From Colius striatus (lineage: Eukaryota; Chordata; Aves; Coliiformes; Coliidae), in contig NC_084767.1 in assembly GCF_028858725.1 (NCBI RefSeq), positions 18,367,895 to 18,431,894 on the forward strand: a stretch of DNA of 64,000 nt. The letters run 5' to 3'. The notes under the pieces are model-generated. The model did no database searches, was not told where the DNA came from, and saw nothing but the letters and a program-made list of their open reading frames with translations. Position 1 is the first letter of the stretch. The number at the start of each line of letters is the position of its first letter. Both the position numbers and the translations under genes were made by a program. Positions 13,901-28,900 of this stretch are shown piece after piece.

Positions 13901-16900
13901 CGAACGAAAATGAAGACCTGAGCAAAACTCCTCCTGCAAACCCCCTGGGGTTTGTCTGCTCTATGGGCACAGATGGTACCGAGGTGAGCAGCCCCACTGC
14001 TCACAGACACAACATGCTGGTGGTGCTGCATGGCTGCAGGTCAGGTGCTGCACTGCGCCCTGCGTCCTCCTCACCCAAACACACCCACAAACCTTCCCAG
14101 CCCTTGTCCTGGGTTCCAATATCAGCCCAAGACATCTTTCCCTGGTGCTGTACAAACCAAGTGAGATAGATGGCTCCCCATGGATGCGAGCATCCCTCTG
14201 CAGCCCCTTTCCCCCGCAAGGGAAACATCTCCGACCCTCAGCACTGTGCTGTGAGAGATGCTCTGCTAGTGAAGAGAATGGCAAACTTAGCATGTCTTTA
14301 GGGGTTGTTCCAAAGAAGAAAACAAACATCAGCAGTTTATAAAATCAATTCACATGCATTTGGTCCCTATTACTCCTTCCTTCCAAAGATGATTTTTCCT
14401 TAAAAAGGAAAAAGAAAACAAAGGCAATGATTGGTGGAGTGAGGCTTCCCCTGCGCAGTGAGCCCATGAAACTCCTGTGCCCATGCTGGCACTGCTAAGC
14501 AAAATGCAGCACTCTGTGCACAGCAGCATAAGCTGCTTAAAAATTACTGGCATAAAACAGGATCAAATCTGTCTGCCAGAAAGCAGAGAGGTGTTTCCCG
14601 AGGCCTTGCGTGGAGTGTTTCCTTGCCAGTCTCTGTGTTTGCCACACAGGTATTAGTCAGATGCATCATCTGTACTATCAATGTGCTGCAGTGGCCCCGG
14701 GGACTGGGGGAGTTGAAACATTTATGCAAGTACAGTAGCTTATTTCATAAGTCACGTGTCTGCACAGCTGACATCCCAAAGAGAGCTTTAAGCCTCTAAG
14801 TCAAGTGTTAATAGCTAAATCCATCACTGCTTTAGAAAATTAAGAACTGCTGTGAAGTGAATAATGATGCAAGGGTATGCCTGGAGCTGGGCACTGAACT
14901 GATGGCGAATTTACCAGTAGTGTCGATTTACAGAAGCAGCCTAGGCCCTTCAGAGAAGGTAGCTTTGTTCTTCTCAAGATGAGGTAAGAGGGAAGGAAGG
15001 GGTTTGATTCACTATTGTCTTTCCTGCTCCTCAACCCCCAGAAGCAGAAGGTAAACACCTGTAAATGCCTGCCTGACCCTGCAGATGGCTCCTTAAAATA
15101 ACCTCTGCCTGCTTGGAGTCTGACCCATGACCACAGCACCTTCCCTGCAGATGGGGACTTCTGGGTGGCAGAAAGCTAAGGTAGCAACTCACACTCTCCT
15201 CTGATCAGCACAACAGCATGTAGCCAGTCTCCTATGCCCCAGTGATCTGACACTATTCTAATCACCATAGGAGTGCACATGAGCTACACTTGAAAACCTC
15301 TGGAAGTGTGGTGTTTTTTTAAAAAATAAGTTCTCCTTAAAACCCAAAAAGACTGCAATGAGTTAAACCAACACTGGATTATGCTTTAGAAACACCAGCC
15401 CACTGAAGTCAGCACCCTTCTTCCCTCCAGCAGAATTTGCTAAGAGGGCAGGAATCAACACAAGTCTCAGGTTCACCAAAGGACTCAGGCTCCTGACTTC
15501 CCCGTGACTTCAGTGGGAAAGCAGACGCCTAAAGAGATAATAGTAGCCTAAATGGGTTTGCTGAACCTGTGCCAAAGCATCTTTGCATCCAGCCTTCAGT
15601 ATTTAAACACGTCTTTTTTCTTGCCAGACATGCTGCATTGCTTTGAAAAGCGAGTGCCTCCTGCACATTACAGAAATGCTCTTCTTGGTGGCAGCACCCT
15701 CTGCCACCCTGAGACACAGCGGAGGCATGAGGACCTTGCCCAGCTGCAGGATTGGTCCAGGCCGGGGGCACTGGCTGTATACGCCTCTGGATGCAAAATA
15801 ACCCAAACCAGAACTGCCAAAGTCTGCTGCCCCAGGAAATTCACTTATATGAAATTAAACTGGATTTAATTTACCTCGTTACACTACTAAAGAGTAATAT
15901 TTATATCACCATGGAAACCCCTGCATAAAACTGGTGGTTGGACACATGCTTCCAGTGCTGGTTACGCAAGGGCCATGTCATGTGAATGATCGGGTCTCTT
16001 GGAGGCTCAGGAGAGCTGAGCCTCCTGTGTCTGCTGGGACATGATTTCTCTCCTCAGCCTGACAAGAGAGCCTTCCTCGTCCCATCCCAGCTCAGCATCG
16101 CCAAGCTTCCCTCCGAGGGGGATGAAGCTAGCAAGGGGGATTTGACCTGTGTTTTCAGGGTTATTTTTTCCTACGTCTGAGTCAGGACACAAGCCCCTCC
16201 CCAGCACTCTGGAACTGTTTAACTTGGAAGGACAAAGGAGAACGGGCAAAGTCCACTGAATGTATCTTGAGGGGGAATGTTTTGGGGGAAATTTTGGGAA
16301 AAAGAGCTGGGGAGGTGGTGTTATCAGGATGGGAATGCAGAGTAATGGCTCTGGGTGAGTCCAGGGAGGAGAGGCAGAGCACAGCGGGGGGGAGCAGAGG
16401 AACCACCGTGGCTGCTCAGAGTTGCTGAACTCGTCTCGGGGCCTTGGGCAGGATCTGCGGCTCCCAGCAGTCACGAGCTCCCTCTGCTCCTTCTCTTGGC
16501 ACTGTTTATCCCATCCACCTCTCACTGCAGGCCCACGTGCTTGTTCTTCCCTGCCCCTTGTCCTTATTGAACATATCCTCCGCCCTCACTTGCACCCGCC
16601 CAGAGGTGAGGTCCTATCAAATAAAAAAACCAAAACAAATGTACTGTGCCTTCATCCTGCAACACGCCCTAATCCAAGGCATTCAGCTAGTAAGGAGAAT
16701 CATAGAAAGATGAGTGATCCTCCTCATGATCCTCCACTGTTCATAAAATACATCCTGATATTGTGTTCTTTTTACAACATCAGAGGGCTGTCTTCTATAA
16801 TGTCTTTAAAAAGTAGCTCCATGCTGGTTGTAAAAGGAAGCACCCTGCCACTCCCATCCAAAAGGAGATGAATCACTTCAAACAGATGGATTTCATCTTA

Positions 16901-19900
16901 ATTCCCTCCTCATGGCTTAAACGATGGAAAGAAAATAAAGTTAAATGCCAGGGATGTGCTTATCTGCGTTACTTTGTATATTAACTGTTGAATAGAGATG
17001 CTGTGCAGGTACTGATAGTAAGAGATTACAGCACTGCATTTTACTTATGAAAAGGATAGTCCTCCTTAGTAGCTGGTTGTCCAAAATGCTTTTAGAACAG
17101 GGTAAAGGTCTTGCTTTGCTCGCTCACACGTCAGCAAAATACACATTAGAGGAAGATTTCCCTTTGCAATTCTTTCTCCATATCGCAACAGGTAATAGAA
17201 GATAATGAAGCTCTCAGCAACCTCCTAAGTTATCACCTAAAGCACCGAAAACCTTCATCATCTGTACCCTGTTCACACAGAGCCCTGGTGGACAGTCACT
17301 TGGCAAAACCCAAAACCACAGATTTTCATGGCTTGCTATCACTAGTATTTTGGCTGCGCTTACTTTTGCGGAAGACTTTACACATTATCAGTTACTCATC
17401 CTGCATTAAGGAGAAGATCCTTCTAAAACAGACTTGAGTGCTTTGGAAGAAACACACATGAGAGGCAGGGGATGAACTGCTCACCTGAATTCATTAAGGG
17501 CATCGACAATCCTGTTATATGCCAAACTCCGCTGACTGGCATCAGCTGATCTACGACTCATTTTCATAGCCTTGAAAACAATCATTAAACAGGTAAGTTA
17601 CACATAGCTACAGAACCACAGAAAATGAAAAACAAAGTCATGTGTCTGACTTTATCTTTCATACAACCAGTCATGCAAATATAGTTTTTTTTGAAGTGAT
17701 AAAACAATGGTACAAATGCCAGCTTTCGTATCTGAGGAAAGATAGGTGAGGCACATGCATTTGCAGTCTCTGCTGCCTCTGGGCGTTTCATCACTAAAGG
17801 CATAAAACAGGTCAAAGTTTTCATTGCAGTGGCAAGGCAATCACTAAATATATCCAGGAAGAGGGAATGGAAGCAAATCTAACTGCACATTCAGAACTCC
17901 ATCCTACACCTCAGAAACAGAGGGTTAAAAAAGAAAAAAAAGCTCAGTATTTATTTACAGCCTGGAATATCTTAGAGATAATTCTGACCCTGCGAGCCAC
18001 CAGACTCAGACACAGCTGAGGCAGAGAGGCAAAGGTGTCCTTAAAAGCACCGTTCTTTCCCCTGTGGCTGAGACAGGGCTTGCTGGGACCTTTCACGGCC
18101 TAGTGGCTATTCAGCAATCCCTGTAGCGTAATGCAGCATGGTCCGTCCTAACCCCGTTGTGCTTTGGCTAGCAATAAGAAACATCATCTGAGATGCTGTG
18201 GAACAAAGCTCCTCTCTTGTGCAATTCCAATACCCAATGCAGAAAGTTGATCCCACTTTTGTAAACCGGTAACAAGAGTCAAGAATTAAATCTGTCAGAG
18301 CTAAAGGGAACATACAACAACCCAAGTGCAAGGATCAAAAGAGACTCTGTTTACCTGTTCTATTGCACTCTTCAGTTTGTTCATGTGACTCTCAAAAAGA
18401 GGAAAATGTGAGAAGAAGAACTCATTAAATTTGTTGTTTTCATCTTCATCTCTCGAGAGTGAAAAAATAACTCCAATTGCTATCTTTTTCTTCCTGACAA
18501 TTCCTGGGCTAGGACCAGAGCTGTCATCTGACAAGTTAAAGCTTTCATCCATGGACCTTGAAGCATGAAAAAAGTAGAACATTCATGTAATACATTGCTT
18601 AGAGTGCTACCTTGGTTTTCTGTGCAGTAAATCAACTCTCGACTAACTTCAGTAAACAACTTTTGTTTGCATGTGGTGTCAAAGCAGCACCTTTGATAAG
18701 ATCCACTTATCGAAGCAACCAGTAATTGATCCTGCAGTCACAAAAGCTGGAACCAGATTCAAAGTATTGGTGAGATCAGAATGAGATATTCTAGATCTCT
18801 TCCAGCTGCTCCAAGAATGTGTGTTTTAAGTAGGATTTTAGGGCTTCTTATCCTCAAAAGTCCAGCCTACAGGCTTACACTTTGCTGAAGGCTTTCTCGT
18901 TAGTACAAAACAAGGAGTATCATGAAGGAAACAGATGCTAAAAAAGATCAGGCGTTGAAGTGCAGCCTGACTTACACCTCTGCAAATACCCCCACAGAAA
19001 GCAACAGTGAGAACAGATGTATATATTCAAGAGCAGAATCAAGCTGACAACGGTGTGAAATGTATGGGCAGCAACCAGCATTTTCATTCCCAGCTCACCA
19101 TCGAGGGAAGACCCCATTCTCCAAGCTGGTAGTCTGACTGCGACGCCAACGCCGCTGGTAACTGCTAGCACAGCTTTTGTTAAACGAAGAGCCCGGAGAT
19201 GGAAACGGAGTGATGAGTAGGCTGCTAAGAGATGCTGCAAGAATAAGAGGAATCAATAAAAACCTCCAGAAGAAAGAGCATCTGGAAAATAATACCAGCA
19301 AATAAACAAAGCTCCTCGAGATCAACTGGTGTTGCTTCCCAAGTGCCTTCTCTTTTGCTTACCTATGTTTCTTATCTAAAAATAACCAGTTTAAGGTAAT
19401 GTTAACAAGATATATAAGGGCTACGAGGGTGGGACAGACCTGCAGCTTTACATAATAGGCAACACATGGGCTGCACCATGCTCATCAACCCTGAGTATTG
19501 GGAAAGAAATTCCTTGTGGAAAGGAATAACATTAATCACATCATTTAGCAGCCTAACCAATCTTCACCAAGTTGAGGGGAGGGGAGGGGAGGGATGTTGT
19601 GGAGGCCAACTCCTGTTTTAACATTAATGTCCTTCTCAACTTGGAAAGGAGGTGACAAGAAACAGTTTAGAAATGCCACAAACTCATTTCTATCTTTAAT
19701 TTGGCTTGTTTGCAGCATGCTCTGATAAATTGCACTGCTGTTCAGATGACCACTGTGAGGTTCCTAATGCAACACCCTCAATGCCTAACACATTTACACG
19801 TATACATATAGGTATGAATTAATGCCTATAACAAAATAGAATGATTGCATTTCAGCACAGGAAAAACTCTTCTATGAAATCTAGATGTCTCATTAACAAG

Positions 19901-22900
19901 TATTACTGAATATTTTTGGGCTCTATGGGGTTAACACATGGAAGTGACATTACCAGATCTTGCTATACCGCTGTCTCTGTCCTCATTCTGCTCCCTCCCA
20001 GGCATATCCATAGGGTTGCTATGAACTGTAAAACAAGGAATACCAATTAGCAGGGGAATATACAGTTCCTTTCGTGTTTGCAGATCTCCACATAATTAAT
20101 GAAACAAAAACATGCTCATTAATTCAGATCAACAGCGCTGCACAGGGCCATCACCAAGAAAGGCTGATTAGCTGAACAAGCCAAACCACGCTCATGAAAT
20201 GCCTGGATGTATTTTGCTGAAGTCCATACAACTATTTTAGTGCATAATACAGCTACCACATTTTTCTTTTCTACACAGATATTTTTCAAGGAAATTTTAA
20301 TGTATCAAAAGGATGTTAGTGGTGATGGTTAGTGGTAGCACTCGAGAGTATAGGAAAAAAACCCAAACTCACACCAAAAAACCACTATAAACATGACTTC
20401 AGTTGTATACCAACTTTTCCAGCTTTTTATACACAATTTAAAAAGGATTTTACAGTGCTTGAATAAAATAAATACTTTTAAATTGTAAGCAGTGCATTGG
20501 TTGTTCAACTAAGCTGTTTGCTGTCCAGATTCACAGTCTGCATAAATGCAGGATCAAAAGTGTCTGTCTTTAAATGTGATATATTTTATAAATATGTGTG
20601 TGAAGTAAAAGCTACTCAGCCATGGAAATAAGACCCAGCCACTGAAAGACAGAAATGCTCATTTTAAATTAACCTAGATTAGCTTTAGTTTTTACAGGTT
20701 GGTTGAAACAAGTCCAGATCAAAATAGTTTGAACTATTATTTCCAGAAATATGATATCCACCATTAAAGTCTCCAAAGCAAAACATCACAACCAACCAGC
20801 CCCAAAGAGGACTTTTAAAATGCCTGCTGTCCTCTGGGGATTTAAAGTATGTATTCAAAATGGTAAGAGAGCAGACATCACTGCCCATTGTATATTTAAA
20901 AGTCAAGAAAAGTCTTATTTCCAGGGCTAAACTACAAATCCACCCAGTTTTGTCACACCAGCTAGACTAGCCACACAGCACAGCACACAGCAAACCTGCA
21001 AAGAAAGAGGCGCTCCGGATCAGGCGGAGCGGACCTTGCTCTGAGAATGCCCGCCTAGGGCTGCAAAGCTGTGAAAGACCTACATGGCAAAACGTAAAAT
21101 ACACATGAAAGAATGAGGTTAGTAAAGCAGAACAGTCTGTAGGGAGGGGACCAGGGCAGGGAGAAGATACAAGCCAATATAAAGGCAGACTAACGTATGC
21201 AGGAGAACAGCTCTTAATGCTTAACAAGAACGTTGATTCAAGGATACAGCTCACAGTTGGACTGTACAGCATTTATAAACTTAAATAATAGACCCAGCTT
21301 TACACTGTCTCACATACAAGGATGGGGGTTTCTCTCCAAGGGCTTTTTTTTTTTCTTTAGAGTTGAAAAATGATTAATTATGCGGGCTCAAAGCCTAACT
21401 TGATCACAAACACGAGATTCATCGTGGAGCACAACGTAGCCACACTGGTGGGGTGAAGGCGACAGGGAGGCAGAGGGAGAGGCAGGCAGAAATTCATCTT
21501 GGTAAAACTAACAGAAAATTAGAGGCTGAAGAGTGGTCAATACATCAGTTTAGTAAAATGATCATATATGAAATAAATGTTAGCAGTCTCAGTAGCCCAT
21601 TTTAAAAGCAATACTGGATGGCAGATATACCAGAGAAAGAGTGTGTTTACTGTACTGTACACAGAGTCAGGAGAAATGCATGGGTATTTTTAATGAGTTA
21701 ACTGCCAGTGCTGCTAATTTTCCTTCTCCTAAATTTGAAGCTACTGCTCATTCAGTTTTCTGATTATACAAAACACGAAGACTGCACCCCAACAAGGCTC
21801 CCTTTCCTTCTCTTAGGCCTTTGCTCATTAAAGGAAAGGACATGACCAGTGTTGCTTTTTTGTTTGTTTTTAAAAAACCCAACAAACTAGCATGTCTTTA
21901 AAAAGCAGCTGGTAAATAGTTCCAACCAAACCACATAAGAGACTCTTCTCATATGGCAGGTTGGCAAGAGCTAGTGAGTCAGGGGCAGTCTTTACTATGG
22001 AACCCAGTTAGAAATGCTGTGGTTACAGATTAACTTTTTTACCTACTTTACCCATGGTTCCCTCTGCACTGAAACAGGAACCGTAAACAAACACTGCTGA
22101 AGCGACTGAAAACTTGTGCACCTCCACTGCAAAGAGTTTCAATATCCTCTCCTAGTAGGCAATCTCATCACTTGTGGTTGCATATGCTTGCACTGAAGTG
22201 CCTGCACCTTCTGGCCAGCTCTCAGGGCAGTAACCTGTTCTGCTCACTGGGGAAGCATCACCCTCACCACAGAGCCAGACACAGATGGACGTGGAGCACC
22301 GGCTACGAATCACACTAAGCCCACGCATAATAGCTGCATTATCTGAATTTCAACTTGTAGTTTAGATCACATCAGTGATACAGCAAACTTTTGCCAAGTG
22401 CAAACCACAGCAAAATCCTAAAAGCAGATGAAGTGAATTCCCTTCTCTCAGACCGGGTGTCTCATCCACTGTGAAAAATCACAACTGAAGTCTGAAAGGA
22501 ATACTCAAGAAAAATGTGTATTTTTAACTTTCCTGACTTTGTAAATTCAGGAAGCATTTAATACACAATAGGATTGTTACAAATTTAATTGGCTTCCCTT
22601 ATCAATGGACTATAGGGAACAACTTTCATGAAGTATGCAGCTTTTGAGCCTGCATTTGCAGCATTTAGGCCCAGGCTTAGGCATAGTCCTATCAAAGTCA
22701 GCATAAAGGAGAGAAGTAAACACATCCAATAAGAATTAGGACCATGTCAAAACCAGAAACCCAGTTAGAGTAACAAAATCATCACATTCACTGCTTACTT
22801 CCAACCCTAGAATAGTATATTTGACATACAGCACTATTCTGGAAAGTAAACATAAAGATAAGCCCCTTATTCGACCTACTACAACAGACATTTACTTGGA

Positions 22901-25900
22901 AAGATACAGTCTAAAGCAAGGGAAAGGGAGGACGTGGTGAAGAGCTCATCAAGTTGCTACGCTGAACAGCCAAGCACTGAAGTATCTGTCTTTACTGTCA
23001 GCTGTACTGTCCCCAAGGGCAAAAGTCAAGAGGTTCCCCTCTTCCCGTTATCTAAGGTTCACAGAGCCTTCACTCACAGCACTTCCACTGAGGCTAAGAA
23101 CCAGTGATGCTAGAGGTTTATCAAGGCTGGTTAGCTTCCATGGTCAGACAGAGAAAAGCAAAGAACAAAACTATATTCTGTCTGATCTGATCAAAAACTC
23201 CAGCAGAACCATGCAAGGTTAACATCAACTAGCACAAAACACGTGTCTGCATGTGCTCACGTGGCCAGAGTACAGAACAGAATGAAAATTATTAACAAAA
23301 TAGAACAGGGGAGTTGAGCCAAGCAGAATCTCTGTTGCTCAATTTGAGATATGCTGCTTAGAAAGTTCTACAGACTGCTACTTTCCAACATTTTCTGTAT
23401 TTGGACTTGAGTATATCTAAGTATTTCTATGATGTGTTTTGTATACACACATAGAGCTGTGTATCTTGAACAATTGCTACTTCCTTGAACCATCCAATTT
23501 GTTTTCCTCCAAACCTCACCAACATTCATTTCCTATCTTCAGCTTTATTTTTTTTTTAAACAATACCATTCATTCTATTGATAAGATTTCCATATTCTAG
23601 AATCTATGATTACTCACTTAAAGATACCAGGAAATAAAATGTATTTGTAATTACCTATATTCCCAAGAAGTCCATTCATAATTGTACTGTGGTCAGGCTT
23701 TAAGGTATTGCTCTCTTGATTAATGAACTCAAGACTGTCCTGCAACCTATAACAAATGTAAAACATACAACAAAAGCCGTGATTTGCATTTCAGTAGAAT
23801 ACAGTGTATCTTCATTAGAGCACAAATGGAACAGACGAAAACATAAGCTACCTCTAGCAAAAGCTTTCCTAGCCCAAGCCATGTGGGTCATTAATATACA
23901 GAAGACTCAACATGGAATCGTCTGAGGACAGATGGTTTTGTAACACATTTTTCTTCATCTTGGACTGAATTCCTCAACTTCAGTGCCCTGTCTTCACCTA
24001 TTCTCCTTTGGTGGCTGCATGTTCTTTTGCACTTTACAATATCAAGCTTCACAATACCAACATTAAAGGAATGGTTCATTCATTCATTTCAAGCAAACTA
24101 AGGTGAAGACAACTGCAAGGGAAAGGTGAGGATACTAGTGACAGGATGTAACAGATGAGGGAACAAGAAGTTACTTTTCTACAGAAAGAGTGTGGAGGGT
24201 CCAAAAAAAGTCTTCTGTGTTCTTACATTCCTCTGCCTATGTGCAACAGACAAAATTTGTAATGGACTCACGTATTCAGGCTTCCATAGATGCTGCTTCC
24301 AGTACGAGCTGTGAAAACCTTGCTGAGCATGAGCTGCGGAGGTGAGCTAGGGGACAAAAAGAAGGATGTCAGCCAGAAACACAGTGCTGAGACAGACTTT
24401 GCTTTCCATTTCACAGCTCTCCAGATTTTATAGATCTAAACACAATAGCCTTTTGTGTAAAAAGTGACATCAGAATAACTTTAAAGCAAATCCAGAAAGT
24501 CTCTTTACTCTGCACTTGTGGCATTCAATTCATTACATGCTAGCACTGAGGAGCAGGTCTTCTGAAAAAAACAGAAATAAAAAACTAATCTTACCGAATC
24601 TGGTGAATTTTCAACGTGGAGCCCTTGTAGCTCATGGCCACAGAGCCAAACATCATCTCTCCAAGCATGTTGGCATCTGAGGAGCACCGAGAACCCTGTA
24701 AAATAAACCCATCAACATTCAGTTTTAAGCATTTTAGAAGCACACTTCTATTAAGACAACATACAACTATGGAAAATATTCTTTATTTAAAAGATAAACA
24801 TGCAAGGTATCTTGCTACAACATTTGAACACACTAAGTGGAACAGTTATCAATAAAGATAATGCTGGCATAGACAGGGATCTTCACATTGGCTGTGAGAA
24901 AAACCACTAAAATCATCCAACAAACCAAACTCATCTCCAGGGGTGAAAAGATTCAAACTGCTCAGTCAGGGGACTAAAAAGTTTTAAGAATGTGATAACA
25001 CACTTTGCTGAGTAACAACTACTATGTGTCTGCTTTACAAGAAGAATCACGTGTTCACTGAAGATCTTACACAGACAGTGCACTGGAGTCATGTTAAACC
25101 AGTGCTGTCTTGACAAAGACCAATTCATAACATAGCCATGGCTGGTGTTTTACAGTTGATGTATTTGTCCCTGGTGCTCTTGTGATGGTACCAGCATTAA
25201 GTTGTGCAGCTCCTGCCTCTCAGTTGGTGAGAGCTTCTTGTAAGGCATACTGGCTAAATACAAAGGAGGAACATCACTGCTGCATCACAGGCTAGATCAA
25301 ATACTGCAAACAAAAGCCTAAAATTAAGAAGTTACTCAGGGCAATCAACTGGAGACAACTGCTCAGCTGACTGTCATCTTATTTGTATCCTTGAAATGCC
25401 TGAGATCATTGTCCCTTAATCCAGGGCTGTGAGAGGTTCTCCAACCTCTCTACTCTGCTCTTGTGAGTCTGCATCTGGAATATTGTGTCCAGTTCTGGGC
25501 CTCTCAGTTCAAGGACAGGGAGCTGTCCACAAAGATGATTAAGGGCCACAAAGATGATTAAGGCAATGGAGCATCTCCCTTATGACGAAAGGCTGAGGGA
25601 GCTGGGGCTCTTTAGCTTGGAGGAGATCGAGGGGCGACCTCATTAACATTTACAAATACATAAAGGGCAGGTGTCAGGAGGATGGAGGCAGGCTGTTCTG
25701 AATGATGTCCAGTGATTGGTGCAATGGATATAAGCTGGAATATAAGAGGCTCCAAAGAAACGGAAGGAAAAATTTCTTCACTGTGAGGCACTGGAACAGG
25801 CTGCCCACATGGGTTGTGGAGTCTCCTTCTCTGGAGACATTCCAAACCCACCCGGACAAGTTCCTGTGTGACCTACTCTAGGTGGTCCTGCTCTGGCAGG

Positions 25901-28900
25901 GGGGTTGGACTGGATGATCTTTTGAGGTCCCTTCCAACCCTTAAGATTCCGTAATTCTGTGATTCATCTCAAGGCTAGCAAAATACTAGTCTCCATTTGT
26001 GCCTTCTCCTGAATAATTTAAATTACGGTGATCACTCATTCCCAGAGCCCAGGCAGTTCACAGGTGAAATACTTTGATACTGTGCAAGAGAGCAATACAT
26101 TTCCTTTGAGGGGTGTGTGTGTGTGATGACTAACAACATCTCCTTGGAGTAATCTCTCCAAAAGGATCCCTAAAATCAGGCAAAGAAATAACCTCGTGCT
26201 TGGAAAATAGAGAGTGCTGTAACTCCATATCCCTTATCCAAACTCTCAACAAGCAGGATCCTCACCACTTTCCTACATAGGCTTGGAATATGTCTAAATA
26301 CTTTGCCCAGCGTCAGACAGTGAGCTCACAGCACAACCAAGGACAGGGTGTCCATGCCACTGACTCCTACTAGCAGGAGGGAGTGATACAAAAATGACCA
26401 CCTGATGTTCTTGCTCATGCTAGCCCACAGAGCCAGGGTAGGAACAGAGAAATGCTAATCAGCCAAAAGGCAACACACTCACAACTCTTTTCAATTTCTA
26501 GCTCTTCTCAAGCACCCTCAATTAAGATAATGGTACTTTAACAGACATACTATCAACTTCTGAAATCTGCTCTCAGTGCAAGAAACACGACTAAAAGTAG
26601 CGACTACAGTTATAAAAATGAGGATACAATTGCAAGGTTTGCTGGTGTTCATATGACTGGGCAAAGTCTCATCATTAGCTGGGTCTCAGAGAAATTCCCA
26701 TCTTTACCTCCTAGAAGATCATACTATCCAGGTGCACGCTAGACAGTACTGGAAAAACTAGACTTTAAAATCAGACAGTGTGAGCCAGCAGCTCCAAGGA
26801 AATATCAGCATAGATGTTAATGGCTCTAGGAAATAGCAGGCACCATGAAATCTTGAATTAGGAACACTGTAAATTACTACAGCCAAATGTTATGATTGTT
26901 GTTTTTAAATCTGCTGCACATCTCCAATTGAAGGACTCATCCTGAAGAAATGTCAAGCCCTTGATGGTCAGTTTTGGTTTCAGCTTTCTGCTGTGGGGAA
27001 AATCTAATTCTAAAGCTGAAGAAAAATACTTCAGGATAAAGTATTGATTGTCAAGCAACCCAATTGAAAAAAGCAAGTGAAAATCAGCTGCTTTCAAATT
27101 TAATTATAGGGGTTTCCCTCCTGAAAGGCCATAAGACAAGCAATGCTGAAGGCAAAGAGCGTGGTAAGGATGCACCTATGGCCTGTTTCAGTCTGGCATT
27201 TCATCTACGCTTAATCACAATAATTATACCATGCACAACAGAAGATGTGCACGTTTAATGCATTTAATATGGAAACGTTGCTACAGCTCAACTCTTTGGG
27301 CCTCTAATGTTGCAAAATAAAGGTCACTCAAGACCAAAGTAGAGTGCAATCAACTGAGGAAAGGGGTTAAATATTAAAAACTCAAACAAAAAATGGCCAA
27401 GGAGCATCTGGCAAAAAGGGCACAACCTCCAGCACTGGACAGCTTGGACACAAACCAATTCCCTAGGTCATATTTATGAGCTCACATAAAAACTGATCAT
27501 AAAACACCCACAAGTGTTTGTTATTGCACATTAAGCATATTAGAGGTAGTAAAATGTGCCTGACTTGGAAATTACATTTCTGAATATATTGACAGTGTTT
27601 AATATTGCACTTACTGCACATATTTTCCTACCAATAGCCAAGTGCACGTGAAAATTAAAAATGCAGAACAGAAATACATGTCAAATGTCGCAATCAACAG
27701 ATCAGACAGACACTCACTCCTGACTGCACTGACAGACAGGAGCACAGGCAACACTAGGTCACCACGTGCAAATAATTGCGGGCAAGCTTGGAACCATATT
27801 CAGCTCCATCAATGCTTCATCTAGTCACACTTGTGAGGGATCTGTATAGGACATAACTAAAAATATGGAAGCCTGGAACAAACCCCTTTGTCTCACCTTG
27901 CAATTAAAGTTGCTCAGATATAGTCCAAGTGTATTGAAACACAGAAACATAAAACTAATTTTAAAGCCTCACATCATTGTATTATTTGGAATCCACTCTA
28001 TAGCTTTAAAAATCCCAAAATAATACTGCAAATACATTCAGTAACTTCTGAGGTTGCCAGGCACAGCAGTTAGAAGATAGGAAATGCCAGGCTGACTGAT
28101 GCCTGGACAAACTTATTCAGGCCCTTCTGCATACATCATACAAAATTTTATTGTGCAATAAAGAACTCTTGTATTTATGGCTCTCTGCTCATCTGCCGGG
28201 GAAGCCTGGAAGGAGTACAGGGAAGGCAGTAGATAGTTTACAACAAATACGCTGCAGAAGACTAACTTCAGACAAAAGTTTCTCACAAACTTTCCGACCT
28301 GGTCCCACAGCCACACAGCATTTTAGTTCAACTCCATAAGATTCTGACTGATACCCATGAGGAAACGGGGACTTACAAGGGAAAACTTTCCACAGCCTTA
28401 AAATACGCTGTCATGCCAACCACTAAAATTAATTTCCTTTAACAATGTTGACCATTGTTTGCATGGAGCCTACTCAGTAGGAGAGACAATTTCTGGATAG
28501 TGGGGGGCATAATTTTTCTTGGTCATACAATGCATGAAGGAGGTTATTTTGTGCTGGAAGGAAGCTGCAGACAGAAACGTCTCTTCCTTTCATAACCACA
28601 GCTCAATGTCCTTCCAGGAAGAGAGGAATGGAAAACAGACCTTCAGTCACCTAACTAAAGCTGTGGAAAAGAATGTGATGAGAAAGAGAAAACAAGAATA
28701 CGCAGCTCACCAAATATAGAAAGAGCTAACGTGACAGTGGGAAAGTCAGCACTGAAAGGTTCTTCATTTATATCTATGGTAGATTAAGACATCAGTAGTA
28801 CTGTACTTCAGAACAGGTTGTGGAGATAGCAGCTTTCCTCAAACACACAATTACTTCATTACAAAGAGTGGAAGGGCTTAGTTCTATTTTAGGGTGGCTT

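Noticed and set aside
16007..16871. Long frames on both strands (172 and 149 codons)
   Set aside because: Inside FNIP1 intron 11, proline/serine-rich translations from GC-moderate sequence, no recognisable domain.
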